55,641 nt of DNA from positions 520 through 56,160 of the forward strand of contig DLAR01000099.1 in the NCBI GenBank assembly GCA_002494015.1. Direction: 5' to 3'. The notes under the pieces were generated by a model that worked only from the letters and a program-made list of their open reading frames with translations, did no database searches and was not told where the DNA came from. Below, one piece after another: positions 7,782-16,173 of this stretch; positions within the stretch are counted from its first letter, which is position 1, and the number at the start of each line of letters is the position of its first letter. Position numbers and translations under genes: made by a program. Source of the stretch: Porphyromonadaceae bacterium UBA7042. GTDB lineage: Bacteria; Bacteroidota; Bacteroidia; Bacteroidales; Muribaculaceae.

Positions 7782-8264
7782 ATGATACTCCAAATTTTAC
7801 AGGATGCATTATTCGCAGCGATAGCCGCCATCGGTTTTGCCGCTATCAGCCGCCCTCCGCGACGGGCCTATCTCTACTGCGCTATAATCGCCGCTGTGGG
7901 ACACTCGGCCCGATTCATCATGATGCACGAGGAATTTTTCAGCATGAACATCATCTTGGCCACCTTCCTCGCCTCGTTTTTCGTCGGCAGCCTCGCCGTC
8001 TTCCTCTCCCCCCTCGCCCGCGTTCCCGCCGAGACATGCCTCTTTCCAGCCCTCCTTCCGATGATTCCCGGAATCTACGCCTACAAGACATTTGGCGGCC
8101 TTGCAATGTGCATTTTCGGCAACGACGAGTCAGCATTCAGCCACTCTTTCTACCTTTTCGCCCAAAACGGCCTTACCTGCCTGTTCATCCTCTTGGGAAT
8201 GGTAATCGGAGCAACTATCCCGATATTCATTTTCAAAAAAGTATCATTTCAGGCAACAAGATAA
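7782..8264 (+). CDS. Threonine/serine exporter family protein, small half (ThrE-2/DUF3815)
   Basis: A 160-residue protein with about five hydrophobic helices, matching the DUF3815/YjjB-type C-terminal half of ThrE (SPLARVPAETCLFPALLP and MIPGIYAYKTFGG regions). In Corynebacterium both halves are one protein; in E. coli (YjjP/YjjB) and here they are separate adjacent genes, expected to work as a complex in the inner membrane. The spacing of 12 bases indicates one operon. Export of threonine, serine or a related small molecule is inferred from the family. Confidence 0.85.
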   Translation: MILQILQDALFAAIAAIGFAAISRPPRRAYLYCAIIAAVGHSARFIMMHEEFFSMNIILATFLASFFVGSLAVFLSPLARVPAETCLFPALLPMIPGIYAYKTFGGLAMCIFGNDESAFSHSFYLFAQNGLTCLFILLGMVIGATIPIFIFKKVSFQATR

Positions 8265-8290
8265 CAGGATTTTCATTACATTTGTCACAT

Positions 8291-8457
8291 TAAGCGAGTG
8301 TCAGAAATTATTTAATGTATTGCAGTGGGTGATATGTAGAATGATTTTGGACTTGCGAAGAAGGCACATAGACGTAGCTCTGTAACTGATGAGAAAGACT
8401 GAAAGCTTCTTCATTGCGCTCGTTTGATTCTATTAAATAATTTCTGACACTCACTTA
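8291..8457. repeat. 167-base inverted-repeat element abutting the LysR start codon
   Basis: Arms of 26 bases (8291-8316 and 8432-8457) are reverse complements with one mismatch; the core is GTGTCAGAAATTATTTAAT / ATTAAATAATTTCTGACAC. The 115-base interior has no ORF and only partial internal pairing (GCGAAGAAG region against CTTCTTCATTGC). The right arm runs into the first base of the LysR ATG, so any transcript entering from the left carries a long hairpin right up to the start codon. It may be a MITE with terminal inverted repeats or a large regulatory hairpin. No flanking target duplication is obvious. This fills the 8265-8456 gap. Confidence 0.7.
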
Positions 8458-9356
8458 TGGAACTTCGTCAGCTCAAATACTTTGTCAAAGTCGCCGAAAC
8501 ATTAAACTTCTCCGAGGCTGCCAAGGCCCTCTGCGTCACACAGAGTACCCTGTCCCAGCAAGTCAAGCAACTCGAACAGGAAATGGGCGCGCAACTGCTT
8601 GCGCGCACCAGCCACAGCGTCAGTATGACCGAGGCGGGACAGGAACTGCTACCCTACGCCCGCGAGACCCTGCGAAATGCCGAGCAATGTGTCGAGCGCA
8701 TCCACGACCTCAACAGCCTCGCAACCGGGACGCTCAATATCGGCGTGACCTACTCATTCAGCCCCATTCTGACCGAAACACTCATAACCTTCATGAAACT
8801 CTACCCCCGCATCAAGCTCAACATCTACTACAAACCGATGGCCGAGCTGATGGAGATGCTGAGTGAACGAGAAATTGACTTTCTCCTCGCATTCCGTCCC
8901 TCACACCCTGTCGAAGGGGTCGAGTCACACATCCTGTTCCAGAACAACCTTGCCGTAATCGTCGGCACCCACCACCCTCTCGCATCACGCACGAGCGTCA
9001 CGATCGACGACCTGAAACAGTTTGACCTCGCCCTCCCCGCCCGCGGCCTTCAGGCTCGCAACGCCTTCGAGGCAATCGTGGCCCCTTACATCCGGCTCTC
9101 CCCGCGCATCGAACTCAACGAAGTCAACATCCTGCTGAAACTCATCCGCCAGTCGATGCTCGTCACCATTCTCGCCGAGGCAACAATCCACAACGAAACC
9201 GGCGTGGTCGCAGTCCCACTCGACATCCCCGATAACGAAATGGCCGGATGCGTACACACCCTCCGCAACACCTACCGCAAACGCTCGATGCAGGAATTCA
9301 TCCGCTTGCTGAGCGAATCAGTCGCCGTACGCGACCGCCAGACCGACTGGATCTGA
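8457..9356 (+). CDS. LysR family transcriptional regulator
   Basis: A 299-residue LysR-type regulator: winged helix-turn-helix in residues 1-60 (MELRQLKYFVKVAETLNFSE, SQSTLSQQ-like recognition helix, QLEQEMGAQLLAR), linker helix, then a periplasmic-binding-protein-like effector domain (about 90-295). It resembles the CynR/CysB-like branch; the cysteine pair of OxyR is not apparent. The effector is unknown. Its neighbours are an amino-acid exporter (upstream, same strand) and GH127 (downstream, own promoter). Regulation of the exporter by LysR would be reasonable but is not shown. The ATG directly touches the inverted repeat described at 8291-8457. Confidence 0.93.
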   Translation: MELRQLKYFVKVAETLNFSEAAKALCVTQSTLSQQVKQLEQEMGAQLLARTSHSVSMTEAGQELLPYARETLRNAEQCVERIHDLNSLATGTLNIGVTYSFSPILTETLITFMKLYPRIKLNIYYKPMAELMEMLSEREIDFLLAFRPSHPVEGVESHILFQNNLAVIVGTHHPLASRTSVTIDDLKQFDLALPARGLQARNAFEAIVAPYIRLSPRIELNEVNILLKLIRQSMLVTILAEATIHNETGVVAVPLDIPDNEMAGCVHTLRNTYRKRSMQEFIRLLSESVAVRDRQTDWI

Positions 9357-9387
9357 CTTCTCCCTGAAAATCTGAATCAAAAAAGCA

Positions 9388-9417
9388 TTGATTATCCGAT
9401 TATTATGCTTATCTTTG
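9388..9417 (+). promoter_or_regulatory. Promoter of the GH127 gene
   Basis: TTG (9388-9390), 19 bases, TATCTTTG (9410-9417). Transcription should start near 9422. This rules out any translation start upstream of that point and places the GH127 start at the ATG at 9457, directly before a signal peptide. Confidence 0.75.
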
Positions 9418-9456
9418 CGCAATAAGTGTAAAACATACCGTTATTCTATTGCTACC

Positions 9457-11811
9457 ATGAACGTTTTCAGAACATTATTTATCACATTAACATGCGCGTC
9501 AGTTTCGGCCACCGGATTTTCGACCGAAATCAAAGAGCACAAGACACTCGAATTCTTCCCCGTAAAAGATGTCATGCTGACATCAGGCCCCATGGCCCAC
9601 GCCCAGCAGCTCGGCATCGACTACCTTCTTGCCCTCGATGCCGACCGGCTCCTCGCCCCCTATCTCAAAGAGGCCGGACTGACCCCAAAGGCCGAAAATT
9701 ATACCAACTGGGAAAACACCGGCCTTGACGGACACATCGGCGGCCACTACCTTTCGGCCCTATCCTACATGTATGCCGCAACCGGCAACGAGGAAATAGG
9801 CAACCGCCTCGACTACATGCTCTCCGAACTGAAACGATGTCAGGATGCCTCGCCCGACGGCTATCTCAGCGGCGTGCCGGGCGGAAAAGCCTTTTGGGCC
9901 GACCTCGCTGCCGGAAATTTCCGCGCCGGAGGTTTTGACATAAACGGCAAATGGGTTCCGCTCTACAATATCCACAAAATCTATGCCGGACTCAAGGACG
10001 CATACCTCCAAGCCGGAAAACCCGAAGCACGCGAAATGCTCGTCAGGCTGACCGACTGGATGGCCGGTATCATTTCGGGGCTCTCCGACGAGCAGATTCA
10101 AGAAATGCTGCGCAGCGAGCACGGCGGTCTGAACGAAATTTTTGCCGACGTGGCCGTGATTACCGGCAACGAGAAATACATGACACTCGCACGACAGTTT
10201 TCCCACCGCGCGCTACTCGATCCCCTCTCCCACGGTGAAAACCGCCTGACCGGCATGCATGCCAACACCCAGATTCCCAAAGTCATCGGGTTCAAGCGCA
10301 TAGCCGACATTGACGGCAACCCCGACTGGGAACGAGCCGTGGAATACTTCTGGAACGACGTTGTCAACAACCGCTCCGTATCGATTGGCGGCAACAGCGT
10401 CCGCGAGCACTTCCACTCCCCCGACGACTTCTCAAGCATGCTTGAAAGCGAACAGGGACCCGAGACATGCAACACCTACAACATGCTGCGACTGACCAAG
10501 ATGCTCTACGAGTCGAGCGGCGACACGAAATATCTCGACTTCAACGAACGCGCCCTGTTCAACCACATCCTCTCGGCCCAAAACCACGAGCAGGGCGGAT
10601 ATGTCTACTTCACCCCCATGCGCTCGGGCCATTATCGCGTCTACTCACGGCCGCAGACCAGTTTCTGGTGCTGCGTCGGCTCGGGCATGGAAAATCAGGC
10701 CCGCTACGGCGAATATATCTATGCCCATAAGGGAAATGACATCTATGTCGACCTCTTTGTCCCCTCTACCCTGACATGGGAGGGCAACACTATCGAGCAG
10801 ATTACCGATTTCCCTGCATCCGATGCAACCACACTGGTCGTGACACCGGCCCGCGCCGAAAAATTCGCCCTCAACATCCGCATCCCGGGATGGACGACCC
10901 GCGACGGCATAACCGTCGATGTCAACGGCAAGCAACAGAAAACCGACCTGTCAGGAGATTATATAACACTGTCGCGCAAATGGAAAAAGGGCGACAAAGT
11001 GACCGTCCGCTTCCCCATGCACCTCTGCGTCGAGCAACTCCCCGACAAGTCGGCCAACTACTCGATACTCTACGGCCCGGTAGTCCTTGCCGCAAACCTC
11101 GGTACCGAAAGACAGGACGGCCTCTTTGCCGATGACAGCCGCATGGGACACGTTGCCAACGGCCCGCGCCTCCCCCTTCAGGAAATGCCTATGATTGTGG
11201 GCGATGCCGCCGACATAGTTTCCTACATCACCCCGATCGAAGGCAAGCCATTGACATTCAGCCTCTCCCACGTCTACCCTGCCGGATACGACGGCATGAC
11301 CCTCGTCCCCTTCGCCTCGCTCAACGAATGCCGTTACATGGTCTACTGGCCTGTGCTGTCCGAGGCCGAGCTTGATGCACGTCTCGCCCGCATTGCCCGT
11401 GAGCAGGCCGAGGCTCAGGCCCTCCTTGACCGCACCGCCGACATGGTGACATGCGGCGAGCAGCAACCCGAAAGCGACCATTTCATCACAATGGAGAAGA
11501 CTGATATGGGCACCGACCACGACCGCCACTGGCGACGCGCCAACCCCGACGGATGGTTCAGCTACCGCATGAAAACGTCGGGCAAAAACCCCACGATCCT
11601 CCGCGTCAGCTATCTCCCGGCCCAAGACCGCGCTGCCACCGTGTGGGTCGGTGACACCTTCGCAGGCACCATTTCCCCTGCCGCACCCGGTGCTCCCGCC
11701 GTCGCCGAATTCCCCGTCACCATCACCGCCGACACCGCAATCGTCACTGTCCGCTCCGCCTCCCCGTCACCCACCCCCGACATCTACGAAATCCGCTTGA
11801 TGACAGAATAA
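9457..11811 (+). CDS. GH127-family beta-L-arabinofuranosidase, exported
   Basis: A 784-residue secreted glycoside hydrolase. The chosen start gives the signal peptide MNVFRTLFITLTCASVSATG. The (alpha/alpha)6 catalytic domain spans about 30-560. The zinc-thiolate active site of GH127 is intact: Glu336 and Cys338 in PETCNTYN, and Cys405-Cys406 in WCCVGSG, matching Glu338, Cys340, Cys417 and Cys418 of Bifidobacterium HypBA1, where a cysteine is the nucleophile. Beta-sandwich regions follow, with an extra C-terminal domain of about 150 residues typical of Bacteroidetes members. It would release beta-L-arabinofuranose from plant arabinan-rich glycans in the periplasm. No SusC/SusD pair is nearby. 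Other GH127 activities are possible. Confidence 0.9.
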   Translation: MNVFRTLFITLTCASVSATGFSTEIKEHKTLEFFPVKDVMLTSGPMAHAQQLGIDYLLALDADRLLAPYLKEAGLTPKAENYTNWENTGLDGHIGGHYLSALSYMYAATGNEEIGNRLDYMLSELKRCQDASPDGYLSGVPGGKAFWADLAAGNFRAGGFDINGKWVPLYNIHKIYAGLKDAYLQAGKPEAREMLVRLTDWMAGIISGLSDEQIQEMLRSEHGGLNEIFADVAVITGNEKYMTLARQFSHRALLDPLSHGENRLTGMHANTQIPKVIGFKRIADIDGNPDWERAVEYFWNDVVNNRSVSIGGNSVREHFHSPDDFSSMLESEQGPETCNTYNMLRLTKMLYESSGDTKYLDFNERALFNHILSAQNHEQGGYVYFTPMRSGHYRVYSRPQTSFWCCVGSGMENQARYGEYIYAHKGNDIYVDLFVPSTLTWEGNTIEQITDFPASDATTLVVTPARAEKFALNIRIPGWTTRDGITVDVNGKQQKTDLSGDYITLSRKWKKGDKVTVRFPMHLCVEQLPDKSANYSILYGPVVLAANLGTERQDGLFADDSRMGHVANGPRLPLQEMPMIVGDAADIVSYITPIEGKPLTFSLSHVYPAGYDGMTLVPFASLNECRYMVYWPVLSEAELDARLARIAREQAEAQALLDRTADMVTCGEQQPESDHFITMEKTDMGTDHDRHWRRANPDGWFSYRMKTSGKNPTILRVSYLPAQDRAATVWVGDTFAGTISPAAPGAPAVAEFPVTITADTAIVTVRSASPSPTPDIYEIRLMTE

Positions 11812-11830
11812 AAAAATAACCGCAAAAAAC

Positions 11831-11919
11831 AACAGATTACAGATGGTGCGGCCTGCCGGGTTTGTCCCTGTGGCGAGTTTATGCCCGCATTCTCCTGTAA
11901 TCTGTTATTTTTTATTTTT
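11831..11919 (+). terminator. Long-range hairpin and T-rich tail after GH127
   Basis: AACAGATTACAG (11831-11842) pairs perfectly with CTGTAATCTGTT (11895-11906). Flanking A and T runs extend the stem, and ATTTTTTATTTTTT follows. Inside are further pairings (TGCGG/CCGCA and GGG/CCC). It looks like a terminator with a large structured loop. Confidence 0.6.
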
Positions 11920-11962
11920 TCTCTGTAATTTTCTCGTCGGTCTCGACTATTTACTGCTTTTA

Positions 11963-11994
11963 TTTGTTATTTAGTCTGTAAGTATGTAAATTTG
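11963..11994 (+). promoter_or_regulatory. Promoter of the GH3-type gene
   Basis: TTTG (11963-11966), 20 bases, TAAATTTG (11987-11994). Predicted transcription start is near 11999, giving a 40-base leader to the ATG at 12039. Confidence 0.75.
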
Positions 11995-12038
11995 TTGTTG
12001 AATGAGTTGCCGGTCAGGCGACAAAATAACCGAGAGAG

Positions 12039-13574
12039 ATGAACTGTATAACCCCCCTTATCCGCCCGTGGTTAATGCGCCGGGTCAAAGACGCAGCACG
12101 ATGGCAAGGCCATGTCAGAGAGACGCAGACCCAAGTGCTGCAGCGCCTTGTATCGCGAGGACGCGATACTCGCTGGGGTATGACCCGCGGACTTGACCGC
12201 GTAGCGACCTACGAAGACTTTGTAAAAGCCGTACCCGAAGTTGTGACCTACGACAAAGTGCGCCCCTACATCATGCGCATGGTCAACGGAGAGCGCGACG
12301 TGCTGTGGCCCGGATGGACACGAAATTTCGCACAGTCGAGCGGCACGAGCGACGGCAAAAGCAAATACATCCCCGTTACCCCCGAGTCGTTCCGATGGTC
12401 CCACTACCGCGGCGGTGCCGATGTCGTGGCCCATTATCTTAATCTGTACCCCGACAGCCGCATCTTCTCAGGAAAGGCGTTCATACTCGGCGGCAGTTTT
12501 GCCAACGAGCTGACCCTCCCTCCCGGCGTGGAGGTGGGCGACCTGTCGGCCAACCTCATCGAGAACATCAACCCGCTGGTCAACATGTTCCGAATCCCCT
12601 CCAAGGAGGTCGCGCTCATGAGCGACTGGAAACAGAAACTCCCCGCGCTGGTCAACGCCTCGCTGCACGAGAATGTAACTAACATATCGGGCGTCCCGTC
12701 ATGGTTCATGACCGTGCTGAAAGAGGTCATCAAAACCGCCGGAGCCACTACAATCCACGACGTGTGGCCCAATCTCGAAGTGTTTTTCCACGGAGGCATA
12801 TCGTTTGACCCCTACCGCGAGCAATACCGACACATCACCGACCCGTCGCGCATGCGCTATATCGAGACCTACAACGCCTCGGAAGGATTTTTCGCACTTC
12901 AGAACGAGATTGACGACCGCTCGATGCTGTTGCTGCTCGACTCGGGCACCTTCTACGAGTTCATCCCCGTCGAGGATGCCGACAGCGACCGCCCGACAGT
13001 CGTTCCCGCGTGGAAAGTCGAGGAGGGACGCGTCTACGAAATGGTCATAACCTCTTGCAATGGACTGTGGCGGTACCGGCTGGGCGACACTGTCCGAATC
13101 AACCGTGCCGACCCGCTGAAAATCACGATTGCCGGGCGCACCAAGCACTACATCAACGCCTTCGGCGAAGAACTGATGGTCTATAACGCCGACGCGGCAA
13201 TCGCCCGGGTCGAAAAGGAGTTGAACTGCGACGTGGTCAACTACACCGCCGCGCCAGTCTATGCCGGCGACCGCTCACGGGGACGCCATGAATGGCTCAT
13301 CGAGTTCACCCGGCACCCCGTCGACATCGCCGAATTTGCCCGCCGCCTCGACTCGGCCCTTCAGGATGTCAACAGCGACTATCAGGCAAAACGCTCGGGT
13401 GGAATATTCCTCGACCAGCTCACTGTCGACGTGGGTCGACGCGGTGTCTTTGACCGATGGCTCTCATCAACCGGAAAGCTCGGGGGACAGCGCAAAGTCC
13501 CCCGCCTGTGCAACGACCGCCGTTTCCTTGACCCGCTCCTCGCGCTCAATAAGGAATTGAGAATGGAAAATTGA
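12039..13574 (+). CDS. GH3 auxin-responsive-promoter family protein (acyl-adenylating)
   Basis: A 511-residue member of the GH3/JAR1 branch of the ANL adenylating superfamily. Visible family signatures are the SSGTSDGKSKYIP phosphate loop (about 105-117), the YNASEGFFALQ motif (about 280), the GLWRYRLGDTVRI motif (about 343) and a C-terminal domain after AGRTKHYINAFGEELM. Plant GH3 proteins join amino acids to acyl acids such as indole acetate; bacterial members are widespread in Bacteroidetes and their substrate is unknown. It is cytoplasmic and stands alone with its own promoter. The last codons (KELRMEN) are read from a simple-word repeat, so the C-terminal tail may have been altered by that repeat. 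Confidence 0.88.
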   Translation: MNCITPLIRPWLMRRVKDAARWQGHVRETQTQVLQRLVSRGRDTRWGMTRGLDRVATYEDFVKAVPEVVTYDKVRPYIMRMVNGERDVLWPGWTRNFAQSSGTSDGKSKYIPVTPESFRWSHYRGGADVVAHYLNLYPDSRIFSGKAFILGGSFANELTLPPGVEVGDLSANLIENINPLVNMFRIPSKEVALMSDWKQKLPALVNASLHENVTNISGVPSWFMTVLKEVIKTAGATTIHDVWPNLEVFFHGGISFDPYREQYRHITDPSRMRYIETYNASEGFFALQNEIDDRSMLLLLDSGTFYEFIPVEDADSDRPTVVPAWKVEEGRVYEMVITSCNGLWRYRLGDTVRINRADPLKITIAGRTKHYINAFGEELMVYNADAAIARVEKELNCDVVNYTAAPVYAGDRSRGRHEWLIEFTRHPVDIAEFARRLDSALQDVNSDYQAKRSGGIFLDQLTVDVGRRGVFDRWLSSTGKLGGQRKVPRLCNDRRFLDPLLALNKELRMEN

Positions 13575-13607
13575 GAATGGCGAGTTTTCAATTCTCCATT
13601 CTCAATT
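13555..13607 (+). repeat. AATTGAGAATGG-word inverted repeat at the GH3 stop codon
   Basis: AATTGAGAATGG is repeated in 13555-13580, and 13585-13607 is the approximate reverse complement (TTTTCAATTCTCCATTCTC), followed by AATTAAAAAAAA. The stop codon (13572-13574) lies inside the left arm. It is probably the terminator of the GH3 gene. Similar words appear at 33802-33838 at the end of recJ. Confidence 0.6.
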
Positions 13608-13619
13608 AAAAAAAATCGT

Positions 13620-13627
13620 TATCTTTG
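13620..13627 (+). promoter_or_regulatory. Minus-7 box of the alkaline phosphatase promoter
   Basis: TATCTTTG directly after the repeat hairpin; no clear TTTG lies 19-20 bases upstream because that position is in the repeat. Transcription near 13632 sets the start at the ATG at 13668, not at the upstream in-frame codon at 13632. Confidence 0.55.
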
Positions 13628-13667
13628 CATTATGCATTATGAATCATGCATTACAGACATAACGATT

Positions 13668-15062
13668 ATGAAGATAAAATCAATTCTATTGTCGGCACTG
13701 GCCTGCGCGTCAGCAGCCACCATGAGCGCGGCTGAGGCTCCGCGATATATTTTCTACTTTATCGGCGACGGAATGGGCATGGGCCACGTCATGAGCGCCG
13801 AGTGTTATAACCGCACCGTGCGTGGAAACAACGAGCGGCTGCTGATGATGCAGTTTCCCGTCGCGTCGGCGGCCACCACGTTCTCGGCATCATCGCCCAT
13901 CACTGACTCGGCAGCCGCAGGCACCGCCCTCGCGACAGGCCACAAAACCCAAAACGGCATGATCGGCATGAACCCCGACACGGTTGCCGTATCCTCTATG
14001 GCCGTCAGTCTTGACAAACTTGGCTACGGTATCGGAGTCATCACCACCGGCGCGCCCGACGATGCCACCCCCGGCGCGTTCTTCGCCCACGTCCCCAACC
14101 GCTCGATGTACTACGAAATCGGCCGCGATGCCGCCAATTCGAGCGTCAGCTTCCTTGGCGGGTCCAATCTGCGCGGACTCCGTGACCGCGAAGGCAATCC
14201 GACCGATCTTGCCGAAATAATCGAAAAATCAGGAATGACGATAGTGCGGGGCACTGAGGCCCTGTCATCGGTAAAGACCGACCGCGTTCTGCTGCTCAAC
14301 ACTGACTCGCTCCTTGTCAACGACCTCGGTTATGCCATCGACTCGGTTCCCGGAATCGTGACCCTCCCCGCCATGACTCAGGCATGCCTCGACCACCTTG
14401 AAAAACAATCGCCCGACAAGTTTTTCATGATGATCGAGGACGGCAGCATCGACCACGCCGCACACAGCAACGACGGCGGAGCTGTCGTAAAGGAGATTAT
14501 CAGTTTTCAGGACGCGATCAGCATCGCCTATGATTTCTACCTCGCCCACCCCGACGAGACCCTTATCGTCATTACCGCCGACCATGACACCGGCGGCATG
14601 GCCCTCGGAAACCAACACGTCCCCTACGACGCCCATCTGAAATATCTTGACTACCAGCACATATCCAAGGACCGTTTCTCTGACTTCTGCAAAAACATCC
14701 AGCGTCAGCGCCGCATCTTCACTTGGGACGACATGCGCGAGGTCCTTGAGGCCAAGATGGGATTCTGGAAAGGTGTCCCCGTGACCGAGCGGCAGACTGA
14801 GGAACTCAAAGAGACTTTTGACCGCTGTTTCGTGAACCACGAGAGCGGCGAGCAGAAAAGCATGTATGCAAGCTATAACGATTTCGTCGTAAAAGTATTC
14901 AGCATCATGGACAGTTTCACAGGCATCGGATGGACAGCCACCCACCACACCGGCGGCATGGTTCCAGTCTATGCTGTGGGAGTTGATGCGTCACGTTTCA
15001 ACGGGCTCAACGACAACACTCAGATTCCCATCAAAATAATGGAAATCGTCACCGGAAGGTAG
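13668..15062 (+). CDS. Alkaline phosphatase, exported
   Basis: A 464-residue secreted alkaline phosphatase. The signal peptide is MKIKSILLSALACASAATMS. The catalytic core is clear: GDGMG (metal aspartate, about 22), the nucleophile serine in ITDSAAAGTALATGHKT (serine near 81), MIEDGSIDHAAHSND (metal ligands), ITADHDTGGM (Asp-His) and HHTGGMVPVYAVG near the C-terminus. It would hydrolyse phosphomonoesters in the periplasm to release phosphate. It lacks the histidine/aspartate features needed to predict specificity further. No Pho-box-like site can be claimed. Confidence 0.93.
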   Translation: MKIKSILLSALACASAATMSAAEAPRYIFYFIGDGMGMGHVMSAECYNRTVRGNNERLLMMQFPVASAATTFSASSPITDSAAAGTALATGHKTQNGMIGMNPDTVAVSSMAVSLDKLGYGIGVITTGAPDDATPGAFFAHVPNRSMYYEIGRDAANSSVSFLGGSNLRGLRDREGNPTDLAEIIEKSGMTIVRGTEALSSVKTDRVLLLNTDSLLVNDLGYAIDSVPGIVTLPAMTQACLDHLEKQSPDKFFMMIEDGSIDHAAHSNDGGAVVKEIISFQDAISIAYDFYLAHPDETLIVITADHDTGGMALGNQHVPYDAHLKYLDYQHISKDRFSDFCKNIQRQRRIFTWDDMREVLEAKMGFWKGVPVTERQTEELKETFDRCFVNHESGEQKSMYASYNDFVVKVFSIMDSFTGIGWTATHHTGGMVPVYAVGVDASRFNGLNDNTQIPIKIMEIVTGR

Positions 15063-15099
15063 TTTAGGTTTAAGGTTTAAAACCAACTGTTAAAAGACA

Positions 15100-16032
15100 A
15101 TGCACCTGTACGCAGCACCGCTTCAAGGTTACACTGAGGCGATTTACCGCAACGCCCATGCCGAAATCTATGGCGACGGACCCGATAGATGGTACACCCC
15201 GTTCATACGCGTCGAGCATGGCGAGCCGCGCGGCCGCGACATGCGCCAGCTCTCGTCGCCGCTCAACACCAACCACCGCCTCGTGCCGCAGATAATGTTC
15301 CGCGACGCCGACGAGTGGGAGAAACTCGTCACGGCAATAATGGAAACCACCACCTACCGCGAAATAGACATGAACCTCGGCTGTCCATTCCCGCCGCAGG
15401 TGCGCAAAGGACGCGGGGCCGGACTCCTCGGCCGTCCCGACGAGCTCGCGCGCATCGCCGAGCTTATGAAGGGACACCCCGACGTGACATTCTCGGTCAA
15501 GATGCGCCTCGGCATCAACGCCCCCGACCAGTGGAAGGCTGTCATGCCGGCAATCAACTCCATGCCTCTCGCCCACGTCACAATCCATCCCCGCGTGGCG
15601 GCGCAGCAATATGGCGGCGAGCTGTATCTTGACGATTTCAGGGAAATAATGGCCAAGACTGCCCATCCGGTCATCTACAACGGTGACATCGCCACTCCGG
15701 CCGACATCGACCGCGTGACCTCGCAATTCCCCACCCTCGCCGGAATCATGACCGGGCGCGGACTCCTTGCCCGCCCCTCGCTCGTCGACGAATGGCGCCA
15801 AAGTCGCGAATGGACTCCCGACGAGAGACTCGACGCGCTCATGCGCCTCCACTCGCGCGTGGCCGGGCAGTGTGAACAGACCTATCAGGGCGAGACGCAG
15901 ATTCTCGCCAAGCTAAAACCGTTCTGGGACTACATCCTCCCGTCTCTTGACCGCCGCACCGCCAAGGCAATCAAAAAAGCCGCGACCCGTCCCGCCTACT
16001 ACCGCGCGATAGAGTCAGTAGGGGCTGAATAA
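15100..16032 (+). CDS. tRNA-dihydrouridine synthase
   Basis: A 310-residue Dus-family flavoenzyme that reduces uridine to dihydrouridine in tRNA D loops. The TIM barrel shows the family signatures: APLQGYTEAIYRN at the start (FMN phosphate region), REIDMNLGCPFP with the catalytic-site cysteine, KMRLG, HPRV and YNGDI, then the MTGRGLLARP FMN motif. The C-terminal helical tRNA-binding domain follows. The subgroup (DusA, B or C) is not clear; it most resembles short DusC/COG0042 proteins of Bacteroidetes. A single-arm copy of the GTTTAAGGTTT words lies between it and the phosphatase stop. Confidence 0.9.
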   Translation: MHLYAAPLQGYTEAIYRNAHAEIYGDGPDRWYTPFIRVEHGEPRGRDMRQLSSPLNTNHRLVPQIMFRDADEWEKLVTAIMETTTYREIDMNLGCPFPPQVRKGRGAGLLGRPDELARIAELMKGHPDVTFSVKMRLGINAPDQWKAVMPAINSMPLAHVTIHPRVAAQQYGGELYLDDFREIMAKTAHPVIYNGDIATPADIDRVTSQFPTLAGIMTGRGLLARPSLVDEWRQSREWTPDERLDALMRLHSRVAGQCEQTYQGETQILAKLKPFWDYILPSLDRRTAKAIKKAATRPAYYRAIESVGAE

Positions 16033-16173
16033 ACGCTGAAAAATGTGTTTAACAACATCTATTGCCTTTTTTGAAAAAATAATTGCTAAATTTACAGGCT
16101 CAATAAAGTGACAAGGCTACTGCCCGGTCTCTTTTCAATATCGTTAAATCTAACTGAACAACTTGATAGTTTT

